A stretch of 64,000 bases of DNA from Rhodanobacter_A agri (GTDB lineage Bacteria > Pseudomonadota > Gammaproteobacteria > Xanthomonadales > Rhodanobacteraceae). A model generated the notes under the pieces. The model did no database searches and was not told the origin of the DNA. It saw nothing but the letters and a program-made list of their open reading frames with translations. Of this stretch, positions 1-8,766 are shown in pieces (position 1 is the stretch's first letter; each line of letters starts with the position of its first letter). The DNA is taken from contig NZ_JADIKL010000007.1 of the NCBI RefSeq assembly GCF_044904705.1, positions 124,001-188,000 on the forward strand, given 5' to 3'. The position numbers and the translations under genes are program-made.

Positions 1-374
1 TGGCCGATTGCCAGGTTCATCGCGCTCCCCCGCAATGGAACTGTCATCAGCTTGCGAGCCATTGACACCGCTGTCAATTTGCGGGGCAGCACAGTCTGGA
101 CAGCGCGGCTCTATCCGTTCATATCATTGTTTTATCTGACATATTTTATGGTGAGACGGCATCGGTCCGCTCGATGTGTAATGCAATGCACCATTTTCGG
201 CGCGCGCCGTGATTGATCCTGGCGACGGCTGGACGGCTGCGCCCGCAAAGTGTTCCCCACAGGTTCATCGCTCGCCGTGCCGATGGCGCCGGTCAGGTCC
301 GATAGGGGAGCCCGACGAACCGCGCATGTCCGCCGTATCGCAAACGGTGATCGCAGGGAGCGGTGCTCCCTTGC
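1..374. other. Left-edge stretch without a recognised gene
   Basis: No gene can be supported here. Reading frame 1 on the plus strand stays open from the edge to about base 213, but it resembles no family I recognise and may be chance. The stretch lies downstream of the minus-strand FAD/NAD(P)-binding gene, so it could hold that operon's terminator, although I see no stem followed by a T run. Confidence 0.4.
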
Positions 375-1823
375 TCATGGGCAAGGGCAGGGCAGTGAAT
401 GGGTCTGGACCGCCGCGACACCTGCGGCAGGCGCACACGCCGTGGCCTGGTCGGCAGACGCAGTGCGTCCCGCGGCCAGGGACTGGGCCAGGGCGTGCGC
501 GGCGGCACGTATCTCCGGCATCGCGGTGCATTCCCACAGGTTGCCGCGAAGCAGCGAGCCGATGGCATACAGGTTCGGTTGCACATTGCCGTGCGCGTCG
601 AGCAGCCGGCCATCCGGTTGTGCGGCCACGCCGAGTTGCAAGGGATCGGCCACCGCCAGCCCGTCGCGCAGCAAATGCGAAAGCAGCGGATGTGCGGAGT
701 AGGCGGCCGCCGTGTCGAGGCCGGTCGCCTGTACGACCAGGTCGGCTTGCAGCGTTGACTGGATCTGGCTGGCGCGGGCGCGCACCGCGACGTCGAGCGG
801 CCCGTGCCCGGCTACGGCCAGCACGCGTGCCGCGTGGACCTGCAAGCGCCCCTCGTCGAGCAATTGCTGGATGGTCTGCGCGGTTTGTGGCGCCGTCCGA
901 TGACGCGCGGCCTCCCACAACCAACGCAGGTGACGCAGGAACTGCTTGCGCCGGGCCAGCGTCAGCCCATCCCAGAGCCGGGCATTGATCGGGCGCATGC
1001 CGTCGATGATGCTGCGCCAGGCAACCTGCGGCGAGGCCCGCATCGCGTTGCGCAGCAGGCCTAGCATCGGTGCCGCGCCGGTACAGGCCAACAGCGCGGC
1101 GTTGAGATCCTGCTGCAGCGCATAAGGCTCGAGCGGCGACGGCAGGTGCACGAAGGGCAGCAAGCCATGGCGTGAGACGGCGACCAGTTCGGCCTGCGGC
1201 CAAAGACGGGCGGCCGACAGCAAGGTGTCGACGGCGGTGAGGCCGGTCCCGATGACCAGCAGCCGGCGTGGTACCTGCACGCGCTGCGGCAGGGACCAGG
1301 GGTCGAGTTCGTAGGCGCCGCTGGCGAGCGCGTCGCTGCTTACCGTTCGCAACGGACGCGCAGCCAGGGAACCCAACGCAAGCACCACGACCTCGGCCTC
1401 TCGCGCTGTACCGTCGGCAAGTACGATGCGGTAGCCGCCCACGTGGGGCGCGATACGCGTGGCTTCCTGCGCGTGCACCAGAAAATTTTGCCCTCGCCGG
1501 CGGGCCGAAGCGACCCGTTCCTGCAGTTGGCTCTCGATGAAATCGCCGAACAGATGGCGTGGCAGGAAGTCCGTGCCGGCGGTATTGGGCAGGCGCTTCG
1601 CGGCGAACGTCAGGAAGTCTTCGTCCGCGTCGGGATATAGCCCCATGCCGGCGGCGCGCACATTCAGCAGATGGCGGGGGTCGGGGGTGGCATAGGCCAC
1701 GCCGCGGCCGTTCGCCCCGGCGCCGGCGATCCACTCGACGTCGAGCATCCGGCCATGGCGCAGCAAGCTGCCGAATAGGGCGGCACCTGCTGCGCCGCCA
1801 CCGATGATCGCGATTTTGGTCAT
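375..1823 (-). CDS. FAD/NAD(P)-binding protein (flavoprotein monooxygenase/reductase-like)
   Basis: A 482-residue protein with a dinucleotide-binding Rossmann start, IIGGGAAGAALFGSLL at residues 5-20. A HLLNVRA motif near residue 50 and an internal VIGTGLTAVD motif around residue 190 match the FAD/NAD(P)-binding family pfam13454. Members are putative flavin-dependent oxidoreductases whose substrates are mostly unknown. It should be cytosolic, since no signal peptide is seen. The start has a GGAGGAA ribosome site six bases upstream. It lies 84 bases downstream of the cysteine-dioxygenase-like gene on the same strand, so the two are probably co-transcribed and may act together in oxidation of a thiol or sulfur compound. 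That joint role is inferred from position only. Confidence 0.8.
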   Translation of the reverse strand: MTKIAIIGGGAAGAALFGSLLRHGRMLDVEWIAGAGANGRGVAYATPDPRHLLNVRAAGMGLYPDADEDFLTFAAKRLPNTAGTDFLPRHLFGDFIESQLQERVASARRRGQNFLVHAQEATRIAPHVGGYRIVLADGTAREAEVVVLALGSLAARPLRTVSSDALASGAYELDPWSLPQRVQVPRRLLVIGTGLTAVDTLLSAARLWPQAELVAVSRHGLLPFVHLPSPLEPYALQQDLNAALLACTGAAPMLGLLRNAMRASPQVAWRSIIDGMRPINARLWDGLTLARRKQFLRHLRWLWEAARHRTAPQTAQTIQQLLDEGRLQVHAARVLAVAGHGPLDVAVRARASQIQSTLQADLVVQATGLDTAAAYSAHPLLSHLLRDGLAVADPLQLGVAAQPDGRLLDAHGNVQPNLYAIGSLLRGNLWECTAMPEIRAAAHALAQSLAAGRTASADQATACAPAAGVAAVQTHSLPCPCP

Positions 1824-1907
1824 GCAAAATTCCTCCGCGAGGCGGGCACTACGTAGCCGATCCGCTCGAGCCGGATGCGGGTTGGCTGTTCGAAACGCGC
1901 GGCGCTT

Positions 1908-2513
1908 TCAGGCGAACGCGGGAGTCCTGTGGGTCCGGTGCACGGTGCTGGTCCAGCGACCGGCTTCCTCCTGGCGGAAGCTGCGATAGGTATCCAGTGC
2001 CCCGCCGTAGACGTGCAAGGTCAGCGCCGGCTTCTGCGAGGAAAAGTTGCGGCAGCGATGCGCATGGTTCGCACCCGAGAACGAGGCGCGGTCGCCCACG
2101 CCGAGCACGGCGGACCCCTCGGATGTCAGCTGCGGATGGGGTTGCGGCGACAGCGCGTAGGTTTCGACCTCAAGCACGCCATCCAGCACCAGTTCGAGTC
2201 CCCACAATCCCGCATGGTCGTGGATGGGCGTGGCGTGCCCCGGTGGCCACAGGATGAGCAAGGCCTCGTAATCGGTCGATCCGCGATGCGCGATCGGCAT
2301 CCGCAGGTAAATCAGGGCTTCGCCAGCGGCGATGCTGGATAGGTGCGGGCATGCCGGCCACTGCGTCGCGGCGGCCAGCGCCTCGGCAAGCATCCGGACG
2401 TCCACTTCGGCGCGGCGTCCGAGATGGTCGTCGATCAGGGCCTGCACGCGGCGCGACCAATCCTCGAGGGTGGGCTTGCCGGCAGATTGCGAGTGCGGGA
2501 GTGCGTCGTGCAT
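1908..2513 (-). CDS. Cysteine dioxygenase-like cupin protein
   Basis: A 201-residue cupin of the cysteine dioxygenase type I superfamily (cysteine or 3-mercaptopropionate dioxygenases), which add O2 to a thiol to give a sulfinic acid using a mononuclear iron. The first cupin motif is visible as PPGHATPIHDHAGLWGLEL, around residues 90-110, with the two iron-ligand histidines in HDH. The second motif is SGANHAHRCRN near residue 150, supplying the third histidine. The length is usual for bacterial members. The start is preceded by an AGGAG site five bases upstream. It is the first gene of a two-gene minus-strand unit with the FAD/NAD(P)-binding gene. The exact thiol substrate cannot be read from sequence. 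Confidence 0.82.
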   Translation of the reverse strand: MHDALPHSQSAGKPTLEDWSRRVQALIDDHLGRRAEVDVRMLAEALAAATQWPACPHLSSIAAGEALIYLRMPIAHRGSTDYEALLILWPPGHATPIHDHAGLWGLELVLDGVLEVETYALSPQPHPQLTSEGSAVLGVGDRASFSGANHAHRCRNFSSQKPALTLHVYGGALDTYRSFRQEEAGRWTSTVHRTHRTPAFA

Positions 2514-3020
2514 GGGTGCTCCTGTCGTGTGTCGGCGTACTCGGCACCGAAGGGATCATGGCGACGGTTAAGAACTCGCTAGTGAGGCATCAGCTTTTGA
2601 TCGGTGCGGTGCGGGCCGATGCACGCGCATGGCGCAAGGCCGATCCGACGAAGGCCTTGGTGATTGATTTCTATGCGTTCGCTGCCGATTTCGTGCACTC
2701 GCCTTAGAGTTTTTCGATCTAAGTTGAAACGAAAAAGATTAAGGCGCACGCGTGATTTCTTTCGCCTGCCGACTTGCGCATTCACTGATCCATGGTGGTG
2801 CCTGAGCGGAAACAGTGCCGGTATAGCGAGTGCGGCATCCCTGGTTCTTCACATAGCCTTGATTGACCTACGCTGCTTACGTCGTTACAAAAAAAAGGAA
2901 CAGGGGAAATTGCGGAAACAGGGGCATCACGGGAAACAGGGGCATCACGTGAGTGATACCTGCATTCAGCAGGTGTCCCGCAGCACGTTGGCTAAGGTTT
3001 GACGACTTTGGAGAACTGCC
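2514..3020. other. Divergent intergenic region upstream of the pilus operon
   Basis: About 500 bases separate the minus-strand dioxygenase gene from the plus-strand pilus operon, so both promoters should lie here. The stretch is more AT-rich than its surroundings. It holds a poly-A run near 2890-2896 and a perfect tandem 18-base repeat just upstream of the first pilin. Short open frames here look like noise. Confidence 0.5.
2914..2949. repeat. Two perfect tandem copies of an 18-bp unit
   Basis: The unit GGAAACAGGGGCATCACG occurs at 2914-2931 and again at 2932-2949. A degenerate partial copy (GGAACAGGGG) starts at 2897. The repeat ends about 70 bases before the pilin start codon, inside the likely promoter or leader of the Csu-type operon. 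It could be a tandem regulator site or a slippage-prone spacer; no binding protein can be named. Confidence 0.85.
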
Positions 3021-3545
3021 ATGACGCGCAGCCTGTCCGTAAGTGTTTTTGTGTTTTTTCTATTGGCGACGGCCTCTGCGCCGATCGCAGCCGCGATCTA
3101 TTCCAACGGCAGCAACACTGCCACATTCGACGTGACGCTGACGCTGCAGGCGAACTGCGGCATCACCGCCAATCCGCTGAACTTCGGTACGGCCGGCGTG
3201 CTGACGACAGCCATCAACCAGCAATCGACGCTGAGCGTTACCTGCACGAACACCACGCCGTACAACGTCGGCCTCGATGCGGGTACGGTAACGGGCTCCA
3301 CGGTGGCGGGCCGCCTGATGGCGGGCACCACGACCGGCAACACGGGAACCACCGTCGGTTTTCAGCTTTACCAGGATTCGGGCCACACGACGGTGTGGGG
3401 TAATACGCAGGGCACGAATACGGTGGGTGGAACAGGGACGGGCGCCGCGCAGACCATCAACGTGTACGGCCAAGTGCCGCCCCAGGGCACGACGCCGAAA
3501 CCAGACACTTACCAGACCACGATCACCGCGACGGTTTACTTCTGA
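3021..3545 (+). CDS. Spore coat protein U domain pilin subunit
   Basis: A 174-residue secreted protein with a signal peptide of about 24 residues ending near APIAAA, followed by one SCPU domain. The features of the family are visible: an early cysteine in LQANCGI, the NPLNFGTAGVL strand, a second cysteine in SVTCTN, and the closing PKPDTYQTTITATVYF strand. These subunits are secreted to the periplasm and assembled by a chaperone and usher into thin biofilm-type pili of the Csu class. It is the first gene of the operon with chaperone, usher and tip-like protein following immediately. It is probably the major shaft subunit. Confidence 0.88.
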   Translation: MTRSLSVSVFVFFLLATASAPIAAAIYSNGSNTATFDVTLTLQANCGITANPLNFGTAGVLTTAINQQSTLSVTCTNTTPYNVGLDAGTVTGSTVAGRLMAGTTTGNTGTTVGFQLYQDSGHTTVWGNTQGTNTVGGTGTGAAQTINVYGQVPPQGTTPKPDTYQTTITATVYF

Positions 3546-3548
3546 GCC

Positions 3549-4280
3549 GTGTCGCCCGTGAGGATATTGCGCCTCGTTTTCGCGGCGACGGTCGTGCTCG
3601 CGTGTGCGGCGACGCAGGCCGCATCGCTGCAGATTTCGCCAGTGACGGTGGACATGCCGTCCAACGCGAACGCCGTCGGGATCACCTTGAGCAATCCGGG
3701 CGACCGGCCGCTGTACGGCCAGGTGCGTGTGTTCCGTTGGGGGCAAAACGATAAGGGAGACACGCTGGACGCCACCGGAGACATGGCCGCCAGCCCGCCG
3801 TTGATCCAGGTGGCGCCACGCGGCGACCAACTGGTAAGGCTGGTGCGGCAATCCGTCGGGGCGGTGACGACGGAGCAGTGCTATCGCGTGCTGATCGACG
3901 AGATTCCGCGCCCTGATGCCGAGGCCGCCAACGGTGTGACGATCCGCTTGCGCTATTCGGTGCCCATCTTCATCCATCCCGCCGGAGCGATCGGCCAACC
4001 CGTTCTGTCGTGGCAACTGCTGCGCGCCCCGCAGGGTTGGCTGTTGCGTGTGGCCAATGCAGGAAACCGGCATGGGCAGATCGGGAAAGTGGAACTTGTC
4101 GCCGCTGGCAAGACGCTGACGCTCAACAAGGGCCTGCTCGGCTATGTGTTGGCTGGCCGTACGCAACAGTGGAAGGTCGATCTCGACCCCGACGCCACGC
4201 TGCAGGGACCGCTGACGATACGCGCCAGCATCAACGGGCGGCCCAGCGAGGCAGCCGTGGCGGTGTCCACGCCGCACTGA
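3549..4280 (+). CDS. Fimbrial periplasmic chaperone (PapD/CsuC-like)
   Basis: A 243-residue PapD-family chaperone. The signal peptide covers roughly residues 1-25 (LVFAATVVLACAATQA). Family marks include ISPVTVDMPSNANAVGITLSN in the first strand region, the fragment YRVLIDEIPRP around residues 115-125, and the second Ig-like domain with LRVANAGNRHGQIGKVEL. It binds pilin subunits in the periplasm by donor-strand complementation and delivers them to the outer-membrane usher. It starts four bases after the pilin stop codon and lies 11 bases before the usher start, so translation is probably coupled. Confidence 0.88.
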   Translation: MSPVRILRLVFAATVVLACAATQAASLQISPVTVDMPSNANAVGITLSNPGDRPLYGQVRVFRWGQNDKGDTLDATGDMAASPPLIQVAPRGDQLVRLVRQSVGAVTTEQCYRVLIDEIPRPDAEAANGVTIRLRYSVPIFIHPAGAIGQPVLSWQLLRAPQGWLLRVANAGNRHGQIGKVELVAAGKTLTLNKGLLGYVLAGRTQQWKVDLDPDATLQGPLTIRASINGRPSEAAVAVSTPH

Positions 4281-4291
4281 ATGTGATCGTC

Positions 4292-6697
4292 ATGGGACCC
4301 CGGCAACGATATGCGGTCAACAGCGTCGCCAGGGGTGTGGATCGCAGTGATCGACGCTTGTCCCTGGCCTTGTGCACGGCCACTGCGATGGCGGTGATGT
4401 CGCCCGCGTGCCTGGCGAGCACGGACTCCACCGAGGCCATGACGCCGGCCGCTTTTCTGGGCAAGGCCAACCAGCCGCAAGAGGTGTATCTCGAAGTGAT
4501 ATTGAATGGCGAACGCCAGGGATCGCTACAGCATCTCACCTTGCGTGGCGGCAAGCTCTTCGCGACGAGCCAGACGCTCGACGCCATCGGGCTTTCCAGC
4601 GGCAAGCTTGGCGTGGCGGGAACCGACGAAGTGCCGCTGGATGCAGTGACGGGGTTGCGTTATCGCTATGACGCTTCCACGCAGACAGTGACGCTGACGG
4701 CGGAGGATCGTCTGCGCAGACCCTATGCGCTGGACGCGCGGCAGCTGCAGAAGACGCCCGGCGCGGACTCCGGGCGCGGCCTGGTCGTGAACTACGACGC
4801 CATCGTGCAGAGCGATGCGCGGTCGCGCCTGGCGTCGTGGTCGGAGGAGCGTTACTTCGATTCCCATGGCGTATTCAGCAATACCGGCGTGGCGTACCTG
4901 TATCCGGGCATGCACCGCTATGTCCGTTACGACACCTCGTGGAGCGAGTCCGATCCCGATACGTTGAGCACGGTCCAGTGGGGCGACGCCATTTCCTCGT
5001 CGCTGGCATGGTCGCGTTCGATCCGCCTGGCCGGATGGCAGTGGCGCAGCAACTTCGCGCTCAGGCCCGACCTGGTGACTTTCCCGTTGCCGATGCTGTC
5101 GGGTTCGGCGGCCGTGCCCTCGGCGCTGGATTTGTACATCAACAACATGCACCAGCTGCATACCGACGTTCCGTCCGGCCCGTTCGAGCTGACCAACGCG
5201 CCGGGAATCACTGGCGCGGGGCAGGCGACGCTGGTGACGCGCGACGCGCTTGGCCGCTTGCTGACGACATCGTTGCCGCTGTATGTCGATCCCCGATTGC
5301 TCGCGACGGGGCTTTCGAGCTATTCCGTCGAGATGGGCTTTGTGCGCCGGAACTACGGTGTGGCGTCGGACGACTATGACCCGCACCCTGCAGGCAGTGG
5401 CACGCTGCGCTATGGCGTCAACGATGCACTGACCGTCGAAGGGCATGCCGAGGCCGGCGACGGACTGCTCGATGCCGGCGGTGGCGCACTCGTCCGCCTG
5501 GGCATGGCAGGCGTCGTCAACGGTTCGCTGTCGGCCAGCGGCGGCCGGATGCAAGGCACGCAACTCAGTCTCGGCTATCAACTGATCGAACCGCGCTTTT
5601 CCATCAGCGCGCAGACGACACGGACCTTCGGCGACTACGGCGACCTGGCGGCACGCCAAGGCACGCCGGTGCCCACCGCCATCGACCAGTTGACGCTATC
5701 GCTGCCGCTCTTCGACCAGCAGACCCTCGCTTTCAGCTATATCGGTTACCGGGTGCGCGGCGGAATCGCATCGCGCCTGGGTTCCGTGTCGTACAACGTG
5801 AACTTCGGCAATTTGCTGTCGCTGTTCTTCAGCGGCTATCAGGATTTCTCGCAGCACCGCGATCGCGGATTTTTCCTCGGCGTGAACATCGGCCTAGGCA
5901 ATCGTGTCTCGCTCGATGCCACGGCCGGGCAGCAGAACGGCAAGCTCTACTACAACGCCAACGCGGCTCGCGCTCCGGACTATGGCGGTGGCTGGGGTTG
6001 GGGGTTGCAGGCAGGTGGCAGCGGCGGTATCGCCTATCGCCAGGCGCAATTGCAGTATCTGGGCGGCGCGGGGCAGGTGACCGGTACGCTGGATACCATC
6101 GCCGGGCATGCGACGGGGTCGCTGGAAGCACTGGGATCGGTCGTGCTGATGGATGACAGCATCCGCGCGGCGCGGCGTATCTACGATGGTTTCGCGCTGG
6201 TGTCGACCGATGGCGTGGCCGACATACCGGTGCTGCACGACAATCGGATCATCGGTGTTACCGACGCACAGGGGCACTTGCTGATCCCCGATTTGAACGC
6301 CTACCAGGACAACCATATCGCCATCGACAGCATGCGTTTGCCGGCCGACATGCGCATCGACAGGACTTCCATCGACGCGGTGCCGCAGTCGCAATCCGGG
6401 GTGCTGGCGCATTTCCCGCTGCTGCATGACGATGCCGCTTCGGTGATCCTGCACGACGGCGAGGGCAGGGTGCTTCCGCCCGGTTTGCGCGTGCGCTACC
6501 TGGAAGGCGGAACCGAAACCGTGGTGGGTTACGACGGCCTGACCTATATCAATGGGCTGCGCAAGGAGAACCATCTGCAGGTCGATACCCCCGCCGGGAC
6601 TTGCACGGCCCGTTTTGTCTATCAACGCGCGAAGAACTCCGGCGTACCCACCATTGGTCCGGTGGCGTGCCGCGTGACACCGGAGCGTGAGCCATGA
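4292..6697 (+). CDS. Fimbria/pilus outer membrane usher (CsuD-like)
   Basis: An outer-membrane usher of about 801 residues that forms the pore and assembly platform for the SCPU pilus. A signal-like stretch lies near residues 20-40. It is followed by an N-terminal periplasmic domain (QEVYLEVILNGERQG), a long beta barrel with repeated aromatic strands, a plug region (SGPFELTNAP), and C-terminal domains that end with GTCTARFVY. The open frame extends upstream to 4010 inside the chaperone gene. I place the start at the ATG at 4292 because it is the first methionine after the chaperone stop and precedes the hydrophobic segment; a GTG at 4283 is possible. Its last four bases overlap the next gene. 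Confidence 0.88.
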   Translation: MGPRQRYAVNSVARGVDRSDRRLSLALCTATAMAVMSPACLASTDSTEAMTPAAFLGKANQPQEVYLEVILNGERQGSLQHLTLRGGKLFATSQTLDAIGLSSGKLGVAGTDEVPLDAVTGLRYRYDASTQTVTLTAEDRLRRPYALDARQLQKTPGADSGRGLVVNYDAIVQSDARSRLASWSEERYFDSHGVFSNTGVAYLYPGMHRYVRYDTSWSESDPDTLSTVQWGDAISSSLAWSRSIRLAGWQWRSNFALRPDLVTFPLPMLSGSAAVPSALDLYINNMHQLHTDVPSGPFELTNAPGITGAGQATLVTRDALGRLLTTSLPLYVDPRLLATGLSSYSVEMGFVRRNYGVASDDYDPHPAGSGTLRYGVNDALTVEGHAEAGDGLLDAGGGALVRLGMAGVVNGSLSASGGRMQGTQLSLGYQLIEPRFSISAQTTRTFGDYGDLAARQGTPVPTAIDQLTLSLPLFDQQTLAFSYIGYRVRGGIASRLGSVSYNVNFGNLLSLFFSGYQDFSQHRDRGFFLGVNIGLGNRVSLDATAGQQNGKLYYNANAARAPDYGGGWGWGLQAGGSGGIAYRQAQLQYLGGAGQVTGTLDTIAGHATGSLEALGSVVLMDDSIRAARRIYDGFALVSTDGVADIPVLHDNRIIGVTDAQGHLLIPDLNAYQDNHIAIDSMRLPADMRIDRTSIDAVPQSQSGVLAHFPLLHDDAASVILHDGEGRVLPPGLRVRYLEGGTETVVGYDGLTYINGLRKENHLQVDTPAGTCTARFVYQRAKNSGVPTIGPVACRVTPEREP

Positions 6698-7653
6698 AAC
6701 GCCTGGGATATGCGTTGCTGCTTTGTCTGCTGTTGCTGGTCGGCGGCCGGGCTCATGCGCAGAGCTGCACGGCTACCGCATCGCCGGTCAGCTTCGGCAA
6801 TGTCAGTCCGATTACCGGCGCGTCGGTGGCGGCGACTGGAACGGTAGGCATCACGTGCACCTGGCCGGCAGTCACGCTTACGCCATTCGTACAGGTGTGC
6901 CTGAATCTAAGCGTCGCCAGCCCGCGCTTCATGAGCGACGGCAGCAATACGATGCAATACGACCTTTACCAGGACAACGCACACTCATTGGCCTGGGGAT
7001 CGGTCTCCAATGGCACCACGCCCATCTCCGCGCAACTCGGCAAACCCGCGCTGGGCACCAGCGCAAGCACGACGGTGACGTATTACGGACTCATCGCCGC
7101 GAACCAGCCCACCGTCCCCTCGGTGAACAACGGCAGCACCGTCTACAGCCAGAGTTTCAGCGGCAGCCAGGTGTCGCTCAACTATGGCTTCTACACGCTG
7201 GTCGCACCCTCATGCGCATCGTTGACCACATCGAACGGCAGCTTTCCGTTCACTGCCAGCGCCACGGTGGTGAACAACTGCCTGATCAGCGCAAGCGACG
7301 TCAGCTTCGGCACCGCCGGCGTGCTGCGCAGCAGCCTCACGGCGACCGGTTCCATTTCCGCCACCTGCACGAATGGCGATGCGTTCCGCATCTCGCTGAA
7401 CAGCGGTTCCAGCGGCAATGTGGCGGCGCGGGCGTTGCAGCGCCAGGGCGGAGGGGGAGCCGTCAACTACCAGCTATACACAGATAGCGCACGCAGCATT
7501 CCCTGGGGCGACGGTACCGCGGGCACCAGCATGGTGACCGGCACCGGCAGCGGCAATGCCCAGGCCATCAGCGTCTATGGCATGGTGCCCGCGCAGGCGA
7601 CCCCGGCGCCCGGCAACTACAGCGACACCATCACCGCCACCATAGTCTTCTGA
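6694..7653 (+). CDS. Spore coat U domain protein, two-domain tip adhesin-like subunit
   Basis: A 319-residue secreted protein with a signal peptide ending near GGRAHA at about residue 22. It holds two SCPU domains in tandem. The first begins at QSCTATASPVSFGNVSP. The second begins near residue 190 at NNCLISASDVSFGTAGVL and closes with GNYSDTITATIVF. In Csu-type pili the two-domain protein at the end of the operon (CsuE-like) is the tip adhesin, so this is the likely tip here. It overlaps the usher by four bases (ATGA), which supports a single operon. Confidence 0.86.
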   Translation: MKRLGYALLLCLLLLVGGRAHAQSCTATASPVSFGNVSPITGASVAATGTVGITCTWPAVTLTPFVQVCLNLSVASPRFMSDGSNTMQYDLYQDNAHSLAWGSVSNGTTPISAQLGKPALGTSASTTVTYYGLIAANQPTVPSVNNGSTVYSQSFSGSQVSLNYGFYTLVAPSCASLTTSNGSFPFTASATVVNNCLISASDVSFGTAGVLRSSLTATGSISATCTNGDAFRISLNSGSSGNVAARALQRQGGGGAVNYQLYTDSARSIPWGDGTAGTSMVTGTGSGNAQAISVYGMVPAQATPAPGNYSDTITATIVF

Positions 7654-7668
7654 GCGGCGCGAGCTTCC

Positions 7669-7965
7669 TCAAAACATGACCAGCCAGGCCGTTTCCGCCG
7701 GCGTCGCCTTCGACGGCGCGGTGTCTTGCATGGGCAGAGGCGCCGCCATCAAGCGCGTCAGGTAGGGCGCGCCATGCAGGCACGAGACCCGCGGGTGACG
7801 CGTCCAGGCGGTGATCTGGACGAGGCAGCTTTCGCGAATGGTCAAGCTGGTCTGAATGGCGGCGGTGGCAGTCGATTGAGCGTTCCAGGGTGTGGCACAC
7901 AAGGCAAGGCACAGCCCGAGTATCTTGGCGGTTCGTAGCATGAAGGACACGACGTTGACGGACAT
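7669..7965 (-). CDS. Small secreted hypothetical protein beside the pilus operon
   Basis: A 98-residue protein of unknown function, transcribed convergently with the pilus operon and ending 15 bases from it. A signal-like hydrophobic stretch is seen (ILGLCLALCATPWNA). It is followed by a strand, IQTSLTIRESCLVQ, that resembles the opening strand of an SCPU or fimbrial subunit, and a second cysteine in RVSCLHG, so it may be a short SCPU-like remnant or an accessory subunit. The start is uncertain: methionines at 7965 and 7941 are both possible, and the former has an AGGGA directly adjacent. The coding call itself is moderately supported. Confidence 0.5.
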   Translation of the reverse strand: MSVNVVSFMLRTAKILGLCLALCATPWNAQSTATAAIQTSLTIRESCLVQITAWTRHPRVSCLHGAPYLTRLMAAPLPMQDTAPSKATPAETAWLVMF

Positions 7966-8212
7966 TCCCTGATCCGGTTATCGGCGGCGTGGCGGCATAC
8001 TTGAGGGGAGGGAGTCGAGCGTGTGGCGAAGTCAGGTGAGCGGTATCGCCTCGCTACGCGGGGAACTCCGACCGATATGCAGGGCTGCGTCCGCGCTCCA
8101 TGCAAAAGCGCCGGAAATTTTCGGGCAGGCTGTCGAAATCCGGCCTTACCGTTCGTCGTCAATGCGAAGTTGAAGCAACCGGCCCGACTGAAGACCATTC
8201 CAGGAGACGACC

Positions 8213-8569
8213 ATGCCGCAGTATCTGATCTCTACCTATCTTCCCGACGACTTCGACCCATCCGTCGTCACCGAGGCGACGGTCGAAGCCATCCACGCGC
8301 TCAACCGGGAAATGGTCGCCGCAGGTGTCAGGAAGTTCGCTTGCGGCCTGAGTCCGAAGGCCGTGACGGTCCGGTCGCACTCCAACGGCCAGGTGGTCAT
8401 CACCGACGGCCCGTACCTGGAGTCGAAGGAGTTCGTGGGCGGCCTTTCGATACTGGAAACCGACAGCCTGGACGAGGCGATGGCATGGGTGCGCAAAGGC
8501 GCCGGGGTGTTTCCGGGCGTGGTCGAGGTGCGGGAGATTTTCTTCAACCCCGCCCCTGCGGAGAACTGA
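8213..8569 (+). CDS. YCII-related domain protein
   Basis: A 118-residue protein of the YCII/DGPF family. The characteristic motif is TDGPYLESKEFVGGLSIL at about residues 64-81, followed by a DEAMAWVRK helix and a PGVVEVREIF closing strand. The family has a ferredoxin-like fold and is often encoded next to ECF sigma factors or regulators; its reaction is generally unknown. The start has an AGGAGA ribosome site five bases upstream. No partner sigma factor is next to it here, but a decayed AraC-type fragment follows directly. Confidence 0.85.
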   Translation: MPQYLISTYLPDDFDPSVVTEATVEAIHALNREMVAAGVRKFACGLSPKAVTVRSHSNGQVVITDGPYLESKEFVGGLSILETDSLDEAMAWVRKGAGVFPGVVEVREIFFNPAPAEN

Positions 8570-8618
8570 GCCGTTCGGCGATAGGCGACGGCATAGGACA
8601 CCGCGCCGAACTATCCGA

Positions 8619-8722
8619 GGATGGCCCTGGCCGACGTCGGACAGCATGCCTGAGGAATGCGTGGTCGCTGAAAGCACTTTCAGCCATACCTTCAGGCGTG
8701 TCACTGGCTATACACCCAAACG
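8619..8722 (+). pseudogene. Decayed C-terminal HTH fragment of an AraC-family regulator
   Basis: Between the YCII gene and the OsmC gene, two short stretches in different plus frames together resemble the second helix-turn-helix of AraC regulators. The first reads MALADVGQHA from 8621. After a break of frame around 8651 the second reads AESTFSHTFRRVTGYTPKR at about 8667-8723. Family members commonly read LADVA..AGFSSQSHFSR.FRR.TG.TP at this place. No intact regulator frame spans the region, so I read it as a relic. The match is by eye and short. Confidence 0.45.
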
Positions 8723-8766
8723 CGGTTCAATATCGGCTCACTCACGACAACTGCCAGGAGCGAGCG

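Noticed and set aside
265..1827. A 520-residue minus-strand frame overlapping the FAD/NAD(P)-binding gene.
   Set aside because: It is a shadow frame on the same strand as the real gene, rich in Arg and Ala and matching no family, while the frame ending at 375 has a Rossmann motif and a ribosome site.
2664..3002. A 112-codon plus-strand frame in the region before the pilin gene.
   Set aside because: It runs through the tandem repeat and poly-A, has no ribosome site and no recognisable domain.
3060..4277. A 405-residue minus-strand frame across the pilin and chaperone genes.
   Set aside because: It is antisense to two clear secreted proteins, and its composition is typical of shadows in GC-rich DNA.
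4010..4291. The upstream extension of the usher frame into the chaperone gene.
   Set aside because: It has no family match and the hydrophobic leader starts only after 4292.
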